Shown here one piece after another: positions 8,097 through 16,278 of a stretch of DNA of 41,905 bases. The stretch covers positions 10,597 through 52,501 of the forward strand of contig NZ_WMKA01000025.1 of the NCBI RefSeq assembly GCF_009711085.1. Reading direction: 5' to 3'. Origin of the DNA: Cellulosimicrobium composti. GTDB lineage: Bacteria; Actinomycetota; Actinomycetes; Actinomycetales; Cellulomonadaceae. Position numbers and translations under genes: made by a program. Every line of letters starts with the position of its first letter. Position 1 is the stretch's first letter. A model generated the notes under the pieces. It searched no databases and was not told where the DNA came from. It saw only the letters and a list, made by a program, of their open reading frames with translations.

Positions 8097-9170
8097 CTAC
8101 GCGGACGCCTTCTTGCGCGTGCTCTTGCTGGTGGTCGACGACGACTTCGACGCCGACTTCGAGCGGCTGCTCTTCGACGCCGACCCGCCCTTGTCGGACG
8201 TCGCGCTCTTCGAGCGCGACCCGGACGAGCCCTTGCCCGACGACGAGGACGCCGTGCGCCCGGAGCCGCTCTTCGCGGTCGAACCGCCCGAGGACTTCGA
8301 CCCACCGGACGACTTCGACCCACCGGACGACCTCGACCCGCCCGACGACGAGCCGCCCGACGTCTTCGACCCGCCCGAGCGCGCGCTCTTGGACGACTCG
8401 ACGGACTTGCGCAGCGCCTCCATGAGGTCGATGACCTCGGCGCCCTCGCCCTCCTCGGGCTGCTCGCCGAACGTCTCGGCGGTGTCGAGCGCGTCGCCCT
8501 GCTCGAGCTTGGCGTCGATGAGCTTGCGCAGCTGGACCTGGTAGTCGTCCTCGTACTCGTCGGGCGTGAAGTCCGCCTCGAAGCTCGTCACGAGCTGCGC
8601 GGACATGGCGAGCTCCTTGTCCGTGACCTTCGCCTCCTCGTCGAGCGACGGGAACGCGGCCTCGCGCACCTCGTCGGCCCACAGCAGCGTCTGGAGCACG
8701 AGCACGTCGTCGCGCACGCGCAGCGCGGCGAGCCGGGTCCGCTGCCGCAGCGCGAACTTCACGATCGCGGTGCGGTCGGTCTCCTCGAGCGTGCGCCGCA
8801 TGAGCACGTACGCCTTGTTCGACGTCGAGTCCGGCTCCAGGTAGTAGCTGCGGTCGAGCAGGAGCGGGTCGATCTGCTCGCTCGGCACGAACTCGACGAC
8901 CTCGATCTCGCGGCTGCGCTCGGCCGGCAGCGCGGCGAAGTCCTCGCTCGTGAGCACCACGGTGCGCTCGCCGTCGTCGTACGCCTTGTCGATGTGCTCG
9001 TACGGCACGACCTCGCCGTCGATCTCGCACACACGGCGGTAGCGGATGCGGCCGCCGTCCTTGTCGTGCACCTGGTGCAGCGGCACGTCGTGGTCCTCCG
9101 TCGCGGAGTAGACCTTGACGGGCACGTTGACGAGGCCGAACGTGATGGCGCCCTTCCAGATGGCCCTCAT
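8097..9170 (-). CDS. ku: Ku, non-homologous end-joining DNA end-binding protein
   Basis: The 357-residue protein starts MRAIWKGAITFGLVNVPVKV, the hallmark of bacterial Ku. The core (about 1-255) contains QVHDKDGGRIRYRRVC, a YEHIDKAYD segment and the VIDLMEALRKSVE helix at its end. Bacterial Ku forms a homodimeric ring on DNA ends and recruits LigD. After the core comes a tail of about 100 residues made of Ser, Gly, Lys and Arg, including repeats of the type SKSSGG, ending KSTRKKASA; such basic tails in other Ku proteins bind DNA and tune threading. This tail is unusually long and serine-rich. ligD lies 1.4 kb away in the same island. A CACCAT hexamer six bases before the ATG hints at a leaderless start. 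Confidence 0.96.
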   Translation of the reverse strand: MRAIWKGAITFGLVNVPVKVYSATEDHDVPLHQVHDKDGGRIRYRRVCEIDGEVVPYEHIDKAYDDGERTVVLTSEDFAALPAERSREIEVVEFVPSEQIDPLLLDRSYYLEPDSTSNKAYVLMRRTLEETDRTAIVKFALRQRTRLAALRVRDDVLVLQTLLWADEVREAAFPSLDEEAKVTDKELAMSAQLVTSFEADFTPDEYEDDYQVQLRKLIDAKLEQGDALDTAETFGEQPEEGEGAEVIDLMEALRKSVESSKSARSGGSKTSGGSSSGGSRSSGGSKSSGGSKSSGGSTAKSGSGRTASSSSGKGSSGSRSKSATSDKGGSASKSSRSKSASKSSSTTSKSTRKKASA

Positions 9171-9271
9171 CCGTCCATGGTGGCGTCCCGTGCGCCGACC
9201 CGCGAGCGGATACCGGTCCCGGGCCGAGCCCGCCCCGCCCGCGTGTGGGTGGCGCGCGCGAGGATGGGGGC

Positions 9272-9574
9272 GTGGCGGGGACGAGGTTCGAGTTCGAGGC
9301 GGAGCTGTGGCGGTGGGAGGCGCGCACCGACAGCTGGGGGTTCGCCGCGCTGCCCGAGGACGTGAGCGACGAGATCGCCGACCTCCCGATCCCGACCGCC
9401 GGCTTCGGCTCGGTCAAGGTCGAGGTGACGCTCGGCGCGCAACGCTGGTCCACGTCCGTCTTCCCCGACGCGCAGCGCAAGACGTTCGTCGTGCCGATCA
9501 AGGCCGCCGTGCGGAGCGCCGAGGGCGTCGACGTGGGCGACCGCGTGCGGATCGGCGTCGAGACGCTCGTCTGA
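9272..9574 (+). CDS. DUF1905 domain protein
   Basis: The 100-residue protein (start GTG, VAGTRFEFEAELWRWE) is a single DUF1905 domain: a short beta-barrel with the conserved W near the N-terminus, the GSVKVEVTLGAQRWSTSVFP strand pair, and the closing GDRVRIGVETLV. Biochemical function of the family is unknown. An in-frame ATG further up (9245) would add nine residues outside the domain; the GTG at 9272 was chosen because AGGATGG lies just upstream, though GAGGAT six bases before it would also fit a leaderless -10. It is divergent from ku and convergent with the alarmone synthetase gene, so it sits inside the NHEJ island. Confidence 0.83.
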   Translation: MAGTRFEFEAELWRWEARTDSWGFAALPEDVSDEIADLPIPTAGFGSVKVEVTLGAQRWSTSVFPDAQRKTFVVPIKAAVRSAEGVDVGDRVRIGVETLV

Positions 9575-9611
9575 GCACGACGGCGGCCCGCCCCGGCCCG
9601 GCCGGCTCGCG

Positions 9612-10385
9612 TCAGCCGTCGTGCCGGCGTTCGTGGAACGCCTCGTCGGCGACCTGCGCCGTGCGCATGAACGTCGCGATCATCTCGCGCGGCGTCGTCA
9701 GCTCGTCCGTGTTCTCGACCGGCTCGGGCACGCCCTCGAGGCCGCGCACCTCGTCGTGGATGCGCTCCATCGTCGTGTCGAGGGTCGCGGCGACGTCGGC
9801 CGCGAGCTTGAGGGCGTCGGTGAGGTGCTGCGGCACCTCCCGCTGGTACTTGTAATAAATCTTGTGCTCGAGGCTCGCCCAGAAGTCCATGGCGATCGTG
9901 CGGAGCTGGATCTCGACGACGACGTCCTCGACGCGGTCCGAGAGGAACACCGGCACCTGGACGATGAGGTGCAGGCTCTTGTACCCGTTGCTCTTCGGGT
10001 GGGCGATGTAGTCCCGCTCCTCCAGCACCGTGAGGTCGCGCTGCCCCACGAGCAGGTCGCGCACGCGGTAGATGTCGGAGACGAACGAGCACGTCACGCG
10101 CACGCCCGCGACGTCGAACATGTTCTCCCGCACGCCCTCGGGCGTGAGCGGGATCCCCTTGCGCCGCGCCTTCGCGACGATCGAGTCGAGCGACTTCAGG
10201 CGCGAGCCCAGGTGCTCGATGGGGTTGTCGTCGTGGACGTGGCGGAACTCGTCGCGCAGGACGGTGATCTTCGTCATCACCTCGTCGATGCCGAACTTGT
10301 AGCACATCATCAGGCGCCGGAACTCGCGCACGCGCGGACCGAGCTCCGCGGGCAGCGGGACGTCGTCGGTCGTCAGGTGCGTCAC
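9612..10385 (-). CDS. Small alarmone synthetase, RelQ/YjbM-like (p)ppGpp synthetase
   Basis: The 257-residue protein is a stand-alone RelA/SpoT synthetase domain without hydrolase or regulatory domains. Recognised are NPIEHLGSRLKSLDSIVAK (substrate-binding basic motif), ENMFDVAGVRVTCSFVSDIY with D91 as likely catalytic aspartate, DYIAHPKSNGYKSLHLIV, and VEIQLRTIAMDFWASLEHKI with the catalytic glutamate. These are the signature blocks of RelQ/SAS1. It transfers pyrophosphate from ATP to GDP or GTP to make stringent-response alarmones in the cytoplasm. The GTG at 10385 follows AGAGGA at good spacing. It is read divergently from ligD over 144 bases that contain two inverted repeats, which suggests shared control with DNA repair. 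Confidence 0.9.
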   Translation of the reverse strand: MTHLTTDDVPLPAELGPRVREFRRLMMCYKFGIDEVMTKITVLRDEFRHVHDDNPIEHLGSRLKSLDSIVAKARRKGIPLTPEGVRENMFDVAGVRVTCSFVSDIYRVRDLLVGQRDLTVLEERDYIAHPKSNGYKSLHLIVQVPVFLSDRVEDVVVEIQLRTIAMDFWASLEHKIYYKYQREVPQHLTDALKLAADVAATLDTTMERIHDEVRGLEGVPEPVENTDELTTPREMIATFMRTAQVADEAFHERRHDG

Positions 10386-10406
10386 GGTGGTCCTCTCGGT
10401 TCTGGT

Positions 10407-10425
10407 CGTCCCGGCGGCCGGGACG
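10407..10425. repeat. Inverted repeat in the relQ-like/ligD divergent region
   Basis: CGTCCCGG (10407-10414) and CCGGGACG (10418-10425) form an 8-bp stem with a 3-base centre, 22 bases upstream of the alarmone synthetase start. It may be an operator or a 5' leader hairpin. Confidence 0.45.
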
Positions 10426-10458
10426 GGGTCGCTCCCTCCAGTGTCCACGGCCGGGGAC

Positions 10459-10476
10459 GCCCGGAAGTTCCCGGGC
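10459..10476. repeat. Second inverted repeat in the divergent region
   Basis: GCCCGG (10459-10464) and CCGGGC (10471-10476) flank AAGTTC. It lies midway between the two divergent starts. Function is unknown; it could be an operator. Confidence 0.35.
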
Positions 10477-10529
10477 ACCGGGTGCGACGCCGACGCGCGG
10501 CGCCGCCGGGCCCGCGCCACGATGGGCGC

Positions 10530-13103
10530 ATGGCCCCCTCCTCCAGCCGCGGCGAGACGGTGAGCGTCGGCGGCCACCGGCTGCGGCTGACGAACCTCGA
10601 CAAGGTCCTCTACCCCGCGACGGGCACGACGAAGGCCGACGTCCTGGCCTACCTCGCGGCCGTCGCCGACGTCATGCTCCCCCACTGCGCGAACCGGCCC
10701 GCGACGCGCAAGCGCTGGCCCGACGGCGTCGACGGTCAGGTGTTCTTCCAGAAGAACGCCGGGCAGGGCGTGCCGTCCTGGGTCCGCACGCGCCGCATCC
10801 AGCACAAGAGCAGCGCGAACGACTACGTGCTCGTCAACGACCTCGCGACCCTCACGTGGCTCGGCCAGACGGCGTCGCTCGAGCTGCACGTGCCGCAGTG
10901 GCAGTTCGGGCGCACCGGCGCGCACCTGAACCCGGACCGGCTCGTGCTCGACCTCGACCCCGGCCCGGGGGCCGGGCTGCCCGAGTGCGCGGAGGTCGCG
11001 CGGCTCGCGCGCCGCATCCTCCAGGGCATGGGGCTGGAGCCGCTGCCCGTGACGAGCGGGTCCAAGGGCATCCACCTGTACGCCGCCCTGGACGGCAAGC
11101 AGGACGCGGCGGCCGTCTCCGCCGTCGCGCACGAGCTCGCGCGCTACCTGGAGTCCGAGCACCCCGACCTCGTCGTGAGCGACATGAAGAAGTCGCTGCG
11201 CGGCGGCAAGGTGCTCGTGGACTGGAGCCAGAACAACGGCAACAAGACGACGATCGCGCCCTACTCGCTGCGCGGGCGCGAGCACCCGACCGTCGCGGCG
11301 CCCCGCACGTGGGACGAGCTCGACGACCCGGACCTGCGCCACCTCGACGCGGACGAGGTCGTCGAGCGCGTCCGCACGATCGGGGATCCGCTCGCCGCGC
11401 TCACCCTCGGCCACCTGTCCGCCCTGGAGCCCACGCCCGAGCGCATGGCGACGTTCGAGCGCAAGGGCGCCGCGGCGTCGGGCGACGACGACCCCGGGGC
11501 GGGCGACGACGAGCGGCCCGACCGCCTGCACCGGTACCGCTCCATGCGCGACGCGCAGCGCACGCCCGAGCCCGTGCCGGACGAGGCCCCGCCCCCGAGC
11601 GAGGGAAACAGCTTCGTCATCCAGGAGCACCACGCCCGGCGCCTGCACTGGGACTTCCGCCTGGAGCACGACGGCGTCCTCGTGAGCTGGGCGCTCCCGC
11701 GCGGCGAGCCGACCGACCCGAAGAAGAACCACCTCGCCGTCCAGACGGAGGACCACCCGCTCGCGTACGGGTCGTTCGAGGGCACGATCCCGAAGGGCGA
11801 GTACGGCGCCGGCGAGGTCACCATCTGGGACGCGGGCACGTACGAGCTCGAGAAGTGGCGCGACGGCGAGGAGGTCATCGTCACGCTCCACGGCGAGCAG
11901 CACGGCACGCGCCGCCTCGCGCTCATCCACACGGGCGGCCGCGACGGCCGCGACGAGGACAACTGGCTCATCCACCTCATGGCGCCGCGTGGTGAGCCCA
12001 AGAAGGCGGGTGGGGCGAGCACCCCACTCGCCACCCGACCCGACCACGAGCAGCGCACGGAGCGCGACGGCGCCTCGGAGCCGCGGCCGGCTCGGACGGA
12101 CTGGCGACCGATGCTCGCGTCGCCCGCGTCGGCGGGCGACCTGCACGACGGCGACGCGTGGGCGTTCGAGATGAAGTGGGACGGGTTCCGCGCGCTCGCG
12201 CACGTGTCGCAGGGGCAGGTGCGGCTCGTGAGCCGGTCGGGCAAGGACATGACGGTGACGTACCCGGAGCTGCAGGCGCTCGCCGAGCAGGTGCCCGCCG
12301 AGGCGCTGCCGGTCGTGCTCGACGGCGAGATCGTGGCGCTCGACGAACGAGGGCGCCCGAGCTTCCGCCGCCTGCAGCAGCGCGCGAACATCGCCAAGCC
12401 CGGCGACGTCGCCGCCGCGCGCCGGCGCGTCACGGTGGACCTCATGGTGTTCGACGTGCTGGAGACGGCGGGGCGCTCGCTCGCGAGGCGGGCGTACGAC
12501 GAGCGCCGCGAGATCCTCGAGGACGTGCTCTCGGGAGCGCGTGCTCCCGTGCACGTGCCGCCCGCGTTCGACGGCGACCTCGACGCGGCGATGGAGACGT
12601 CGAGGCGGCTCGGGCTCGAGGGCGTGGTGGCGAAGCGGCGCGACGGCACGTACTCGTCCGGGCGCCGGTCGTCGTCGTGGCTCAAGCTCAAGCACGCGCA
12701 GTCGCAGGAGGTCGTGGTCGTGGGGTGGCGCCCGGGCCACGGGGACCGGACGCACCTCGTGGGGTCGCTGCTGCTCGCGGTGCCCGACGACGGTCGGCTC
12801 GTGTACGTGGGGCGTGTCGGGTCGGGCTTCACGGACGCCGAGCGGCGCGACCTCGTCACCGAGCTCGGCCGGATCGAGCGCACGACGGCCCCGGCGACGG
12901 GCGTCCCGCGCGAGGACGCGCGCGACGCACGCTGGGTGTCGCCGCGGCGCGTGGCGGAGGTCGTCTACGCGGAGTGGACCGGGCCCGGCGAGGGCGAGGG
13001 CGACGACATCCCGTTCGGCAAGCTGCGGCACCCGGTGTGGAAGGGGTGGCGCCGCGACAAGTCGCCGGACGACGTCGTGCTCGAGGCACCGGCGTCGTCC
13101 TGA
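10530..13103 (+). CDS. ligD: Multifunctional ATP-dependent DNA ligase D (polymerase-phosphoesterase-ligase)
   Basis: The 857-residue protein joins double-strand breaks together with Ku. Domains in order are a primase-like polymerase (about 10-300) with the catalytic DLDPGPG motif at 141-147 and a TSGSKGIHLYA segment; a phosphoesterase (about 355-510) starting FVIQEHHARRLHWDFRLEHD at 362; and an ATP-dependent ligase (about 525-850) with the adenylation motif EMKWDGFRAL, lysine 549, VLDGEIVALD, LEGVVAKRRDGTY and SSSWLKLKH. Pol-PE-Lig is also the order in mycobacterial LigD. Linkers at about 315-355 and 490-525 are charged and low in complexity. CACGAT lies six bases upstream of the ATG, compatible with a leaderless start. 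Confidence 0.96.
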   Translation: MAPSSSRGETVSVGGHRLRLTNLDKVLYPATGTTKADVLAYLAAVADVMLPHCANRPATRKRWPDGVDGQVFFQKNAGQGVPSWVRTRRIQHKSSANDYVLVNDLATLTWLGQTASLELHVPQWQFGRTGAHLNPDRLVLDLDPGPGAGLPECAEVARLARRILQGMGLEPLPVTSGSKGIHLYAALDGKQDAAAVSAVAHELARYLESEHPDLVVSDMKKSLRGGKVLVDWSQNNGNKTTIAPYSLRGREHPTVAAPRTWDELDDPDLRHLDADEVVERVRTIGDPLAALTLGHLSALEPTPERMATFERKGAAASGDDDPGAGDDERPDRLHRYRSMRDAQRTPEPVPDEAPPPSEGNSFVIQEHHARRLHWDFRLEHDGVLVSWALPRGEPTDPKKNHLAVQTEDHPLAYGSFEGTIPKGEYGAGEVTIWDAGTYELEKWRDGEEVIVTLHGEQHGTRRLALIHTGGRDGRDEDNWLIHLMAPRGEPKKAGGASTPLATRPDHEQRTERDGASEPRPARTDWRPMLASPASAGDLHDGDAWAFEMKWDGFRALAHVSQGQVRLVSRSGKDMTVTYPELQALAEQVPAEALPVVLDGEIVALDERGRPSFRRLQQRANIAKPGDVAAARRRVTVDLMVFDVLETAGRSLARRAYDERREILEDVLSGARAPVHVPPAFDGDLDAAMETSRRLGLEGVVAKRRDGTYSSGRRSSSWLKLKHAQSQEVVVVGWRPGHGDRTHLVGSLLLAVPDDGRLVYVGRVGSGFTDAERRDLVTELGRIERTTAPATGVPREDARDARWVSPRRVAEVVYAEWTGPGEGEGDDIPFGKLRHPVWKGWRRDKSPDDVVLEAPASS

Positions 13104-13110
13104 CGCGCCG

Positions 13111-13132
13111 CCGGGGCGACCGTGTGCCCCGG
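13111..13132 (+). terminator. Hairpin downstream of ligD
   Basis: CCGGGGC (13111-13117) pairs with GCCCCGG (13126-13132) across an 8-base loop, starting 8 bases after the ligD stop. No U-tract. Confidence 0.42.
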
Positions 13133-13214
13133 GCGATGAGTTGCGGCGGTCGTGCTCGTCTACCCCGACGACACCACGCACCGGGCACGCGCCCACGACG
13201 CCGGAGGACCTCGC

Positions 13215-13622
13215 ATGAGCACCCAGATCTTCGTCAACCTGCCCGTCAAGGACCTCGACGCCTCCAAGGCGTTCTACACGGCGCTCGGGTTCACGGTGAA
13301 CGAGCAGTTCACCGACGAGAACGCGTCGTCGATCGTCATCAGCGACACGATCTACGTCATGCTCCTCACCGAGGGGTTCGCGAAGCAGTTCACCACCAAG
13401 GCGATCGCGGACGCGACCACGACGACGGAGGTCGTCAACGCGCTGAGCGTCGACAGCCGCGCGGAGGTCGACCGCCTCGCCGACGCGGCGTTCGCGGCGG
13501 GCGCGAGCCCCGTGAAGGAGCCGCAGGAGGAGGGCGGGTTCATGTACTCGCGCAGCTTCGCCGACCTCGACGGCCACCAGTGGGAGGTCCTGCACATGGA
13601 CCCGAGCGCGTTCGAGGGCTGA
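13215..13622 (+). CDS. VOC (glyoxalase/bleomycin-resistance-like) family protein
   Basis: The 135-residue protein begins MSTQIFVNLPVKDLDASKAF and ends SFADLDGHQWEVLHMDPSAF, the start and end of a single vicinal oxygen chelate domain, with YTALGFTVNEQF as the typical second strand. These proteins bind a divalent metal and act on small oxygenated compounds or sequester drugs; the E and H of the last strand are visible, but the reaction cannot be assigned. GGAGGACC seven bases upstream is a strong ribosome site and fixes the ATG at 13215 over the longer frame beginning 63 bases earlier. It is followed 43 bases later by the quinone reductase-like gene on the same strand. Confidence 0.88.
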   Translation: MSTQIFVNLPVKDLDASKAFYTALGFTVNEQFTDENASSIVISDTIYVMLLTEGFAKQFTTKAIADATTTTEVVNALSVDSRAEVDRLADAAFAAGASPVKEPQEEGGFMYSRSFADLDGHQWEVLHMDPSAFEG

Positions 13623-13665
13623 CCACGCCGGGAATCCGCGGGGCGGCCGCGGGGTTGGCGCCGGT

Positions 13666-14601
13666 ATGCGAGCCATCACGTACTCCCGCTACGGCGGACC
13701 CGAGGTCCTCGAGACGACCGACCTGCCCACGCCGAAGGTCGGGCCCGACGCCGTGCTCGTGCGCGTGCGCGCCGCGAGCGTCAACCCGGTGGACTGGAAG
13801 GTCCGCGAGGGTTACCTCGACCAGATCATGGACGTGGCCTTCCCCGTCGTCCCCGGCTGGGACGTCGCGGGCGTCGTCGAGCGCGTGGGCCTGGACACCC
13901 CCGAGCTCCAGGTGGGCGACGAGGTGTACGGGTACGTGCGCAAGGACGTCGTCGGCGGAGAGGTGTCGGGCGGGACGTTCGCGGAGCTCGTCGCGGCGCC
14001 CGTCCGCACGCTCGCGCGCAAGCCCGCTGCCTGGTCGTTCGAGGAGGCGGCCGCCGTGCCGCTCGCGGGCCTCACGGCGTACCAGACGATCCGGCGCGCG
14101 GGTGTCGCCCCGGGGCAGACGGTCCTCGTGCACGCCGCGGCCGGCGGCGTCGGGTCGTTCGCCGTCCAGATCGCGAAGGCGCTCGGCGCGCGCGTGATCG
14201 GCACGGCGTCCGAGCGCAACCACGACTTCCTTCGCTCGCTCGGCGCCGAGCCGGTGACCTACGGCGACGGGCTCGCGGACCGGGTCCGGGCGCTCGCACC
14301 GGAGGGCGTCGACGTCGTCCTCGACTACGTGGGCGGCGACGCGCTCGACTCGGTGCCCCAGGTGCTGCGCGACGGCGGCACGGTCGCCTCGATCACGGAC
14401 GCCCGTGCGCGCGACGAGCTCGGCGGGCACTACGTGTGGGTGCGCCCCGACGCGGACGACCTCGCGGAGCTCGCGCGCCTCGGCGACGAGGGCCTGCTGC
14501 GTCCGGAGGTCGCGAAGGTGTTCGACCTCGCCGACGCCGCCGACGCGCACCGCGCGAGCCAGACCGGCCACGTCCGCGGCAAGGTCGTCGTCCGCGTCTG
14601 A
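13666..14601 (+). CDS. NADP-dependent quinone oxidoreductase-like MDR protein
   Basis: The 311-residue protein belongs to the medium-chain dehydrogenase/reductase superfamily, quinone reductase branch. It has the GroES-like domain (about 1-125, with AASVNPVDWKVREG) and a Rossmann domain carrying VHAAAGGVGSFAVQIAK at about 155-171. The zinc ligands of true alcohol dehydrogenases are missing, so reduction of a quinone or enone with NADPH is expected. The end HVRGKVVVRV is the usual C-terminal strand. No clear ribosome site precedes the ATG. It follows the VOC gene with a 43-base gap and may be cotranscribed with it. The substrate is not known. Confidence 0.88.
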   Translation: MRAITYSRYGGPEVLETTDLPTPKVGPDAVLVRVRAASVNPVDWKVREGYLDQIMDVAFPVVPGWDVAGVVERVGLDTPELQVGDEVYGYVRKDVVGGEVSGGTFAELVAAPVRTLARKPAAWSFEEAAAVPLAGLTAYQTIRRAGVAPGQTVLVHAAAGGVGSFAVQIAKALGARVIGTASERNHDFLRSLGAEPVTYGDGLADRVRALAPEGVDVVLDYVGGDALDSVPQVLRDGGTVASITDARARDELGGHYVWVRPDADDLAELARLGDEGLLRPEVAKVFDLADAADAHRASQTGHVRGKVVVRV

Positions 14602-14612
14602 CCCCGCGCCGG

Positions 14613-14993
14613 TCAGGCGTCCGGCAGCTCGCGCAGCGGGGACGTGAGGTCGCCGCCCGCGTCGCCCGTGTTCACGGTCCCGCGCCGCTCGACGAGCACG
14701 GCGGACGTCTCCACGGCGGCGCGCGGGCGGTGCTCGACGCCGCGCGGGACCACGAACAGGTCGTGCGGGCCGAGCACGACGGACCGCTCGGCGCCGTCCT
14801 CGCGCAGGTCGATCGTCAGCTCGCCCGCGAGCACGAGGAACAGCTCGTCCGTGTCCGGGTGCGTGTGCCAGACGAACTCCCCGAGCACCTTGACCACCTT
14901 GACGTCCTCGTCGTTGAGGCTCGCCACGCGGTGCGGCTGCCAGTGCCCGTCGAAGGCGTCGAGGGCGGTGAGGAGGTTGCGCACGTCGCTCAT
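14613..14993 (-). CDS. Cupin domain protein
   Basis: The 126-residue protein is a single cupin barrel: FVWHTHPDTDELFLVLAGELTI matches cupin motif 1 (two His, one Glu) and PHDLFVVPRGVEHRP matches motif 2 with its His. It should bind a divalent metal. Small cupins of this kind occur with many enzymes, so no reaction is assigned. CAGGGT lies exactly six bases before the ATG at 14993, suggesting a leaderless mRNA. It is divergent from the M24 peptidase and convergent with the quinone reductase-like gene, whose stop is 11 bases from its own. Confidence 0.87.
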   Translation of the reverse strand: MSDVRNLLTALDAFDGHWQPHRVASLNDEDVKVVKVLGEFVWHTHPDTDELFLVLAGELTIDLREDGAERSVVLGPHDLFVVPRGVEHRPRAAVETSAVLVERRGTVNTGDAGGDLTSPLRELPDA

Positions 14994-15044
14994 GCGCCCA
15001 CCCTGCCACGGCGGGCGCGCCCGTGAGCCCGCCCCCGCGCCCGA

Positions 15045-15072
15045 CCTCCTGGCTCGATCCTCCTGGCTCGAT
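15045..15072 (+). repeat. Tandem 14-bp duplication upstream of the M24 peptidase
   Basis: CCTCCTGGCTCGAT occurs twice head to tail (15045-15058, 15059-15072). Each copy ends in TCGATC; the second of these (15068-15073) stands 17 bases before GACGCT, which stands six bases before the ATG, so the duplication may have doubled a -35 element. Confidence 0.6.
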
Positions 15073-15102
15073 CGCGGCGCCGGGCGGTGCGACGCTGGGG
15101 CC

Positions 15103-16269
15103 ATGACGAGCACCGGTGCCGCACGCCCGGGGGCCGCGTTCGGCCCCGACGTCTACGCCGCGCGCCGCGAGCGCGCCGCCGCGCACGCGCGCGCGGCCGG
15201 GCTCGCGGGCCTGCTCGTCTCCCCCGGCCCCGACCTCGCGTACTTCACCGGGTACGCGCCGCCGGAGACGGAGCGGCTCACGCTGCTCGCGATCCCGGCA
15301 GACGGTCCCGGGCCGACCGTCGTCGTCCCGCTGCTCGAGCGCGGGGACCTCGCCGCCGCGCCGGGAGCCGACGGCCTCGACGTCGTGACGTGGCGCGACG
15401 GCGACGACGAGCACGACGCCGCGGCGCGCCTCCTGCGCGCGGACGGGTCGTACGCCGTCTCCGACGCGACGTGGGCCCTGCACGTGCTCGGCCTGCAGCG
15501 CGCCCTCCCCGGCGCGCGGTTCACCGCGTTCACCGACGCCGTCCCGACGCTCCGGGCCGTCAAGGACGCCCAGGAGGTCGAGCGCCTCGCGGCAGCGGGG
15601 GCCGCGGCCGACGCGGCGTTCGCCGACGTCCTCGGCGTCGCGTTCGCGGGCCGGCGCGAGCGGGACGTCGCGGCCGACCTCGACCGGTTCCTGCGCGCGC
15701 ACGGGCACGAGCAGGTCGACTTCACGCTCGTGTGCTCCGGCCCGAACGGCGCCGACCCGCACCACGACGCGGGAGATCGCGTGATCGAGCCCGGCGACCT
15801 CGTGGTGCTCGACTTCGGCGGGCTGCGGGACGGGTACGGGTCGGACACCACGCGCACCGTGCTCGTCGCGGGCGGCGCGGACGACGCCCGCGCGGCGCAG
15901 CAGCGCGAGGTCCACGACGTCGTGCGCCGCGCGCAGCAGGCCGGGGTCGACGCCGTGCGCCCCGGTGCGACGTGCCAGGACGTCGACCGGGCCGCGCGCG
16001 CCGTGATCGTCGAGGCCGGGTACGGCGAGCACTTCGTGCACCGCACCGGGCACGGGATCGGGACCACGACCCACGAGCCGCCGTACATGGTCGAGGGCGA
16101 GGACCGCCCGATCGAGCCCGGCATGTGCTTCTCCGTCGAGCCGGGCGTCTACCTCCCCGGCCGCTTCGGCGTGCGGATCGAGGACGTCGTCGTCGCGTTC
16201 CCGCCCGACGCGCCCGACGGCGCGCGCCGCCTCAACACCTCGACGCGCGACCTCCTGACGGTCCGGTAG
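15103..16269 (+). CDS. M24-family aminopeptidase (Xaa-Pro dipeptidase-like)
   Basis: The 388-residue protein has a creatinase-type N-terminal domain (about 10-150, with LLVSPGPDLAYFTGYAPPE) and a pita-bread M24 domain (about 160-388). The five metal ligands can be placed: D237 (VVLDFGG), D248 (GSDTTRT), H317 (RTGHGIG), E346 (SVEPGVY) and E360 (RIEDVV). It should remove N-terminal residues preceding proline, or cleave Xaa-Pro dipeptides, with two Mn or Co ions in the cytoplasm. The ATG at 15103 follows GACGCT and six bases, a leaderless arrangement. It is convergent with the DHA2 exporter gene, the two stops being 9 bases apart. Confidence 0.9.
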   Translation: MTSTGAARPGAAFGPDVYAARRERAAAHARAAGLAGLLVSPGPDLAYFTGYAPPETERLTLLAIPADGPGPTVVVPLLERGDLAAAPGADGLDVVTWRDGDDEHDAAARLLRADGSYAVSDATWALHVLGLQRALPGARFTAFTDAVPTLRAVKDAQEVERLAAAGAAADAAFADVLGVAFAGRRERDVAADLDRFLRAHGHEQVDFTLVCSGPNGADPHHDAGDRVIEPGDLVVLDFGGLRDGYGSDTTRTVLVAGGADDARAAQQREVHDVVRRAQQAGVDAVRPGATCQDVDRAARAVIVEAGYGEHFVHRTGHGIGTTTHEPPYMVEGEDRPIEPGMCFSVEPGVYLPGRFGVRIEDVVVAFPPDAPDGARRLNTSTRDLLTVR

Positions 16270-16278
16270 AACGACGGG

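Noticed and set aside
8280-8390. Repeated SSGGS-coding sequence in the Ku tail read as a possible CRISPR or satellite
   Set aside because: The repeats are short, imperfect, in frame and protein-coding; there are no spacers of even length.
7121-8425. Open frame overlapping the TetR, VOC and Ku genes on the plus strand
   Set aside because: It has no domain match and runs antisense to Ku and VOC; it is a shadow frame.
9575-9611. Terminator between the DUF1905 and alarmone synthetase genes
   Set aside because: Only a 5-bp stem can be drawn; too weak to call.
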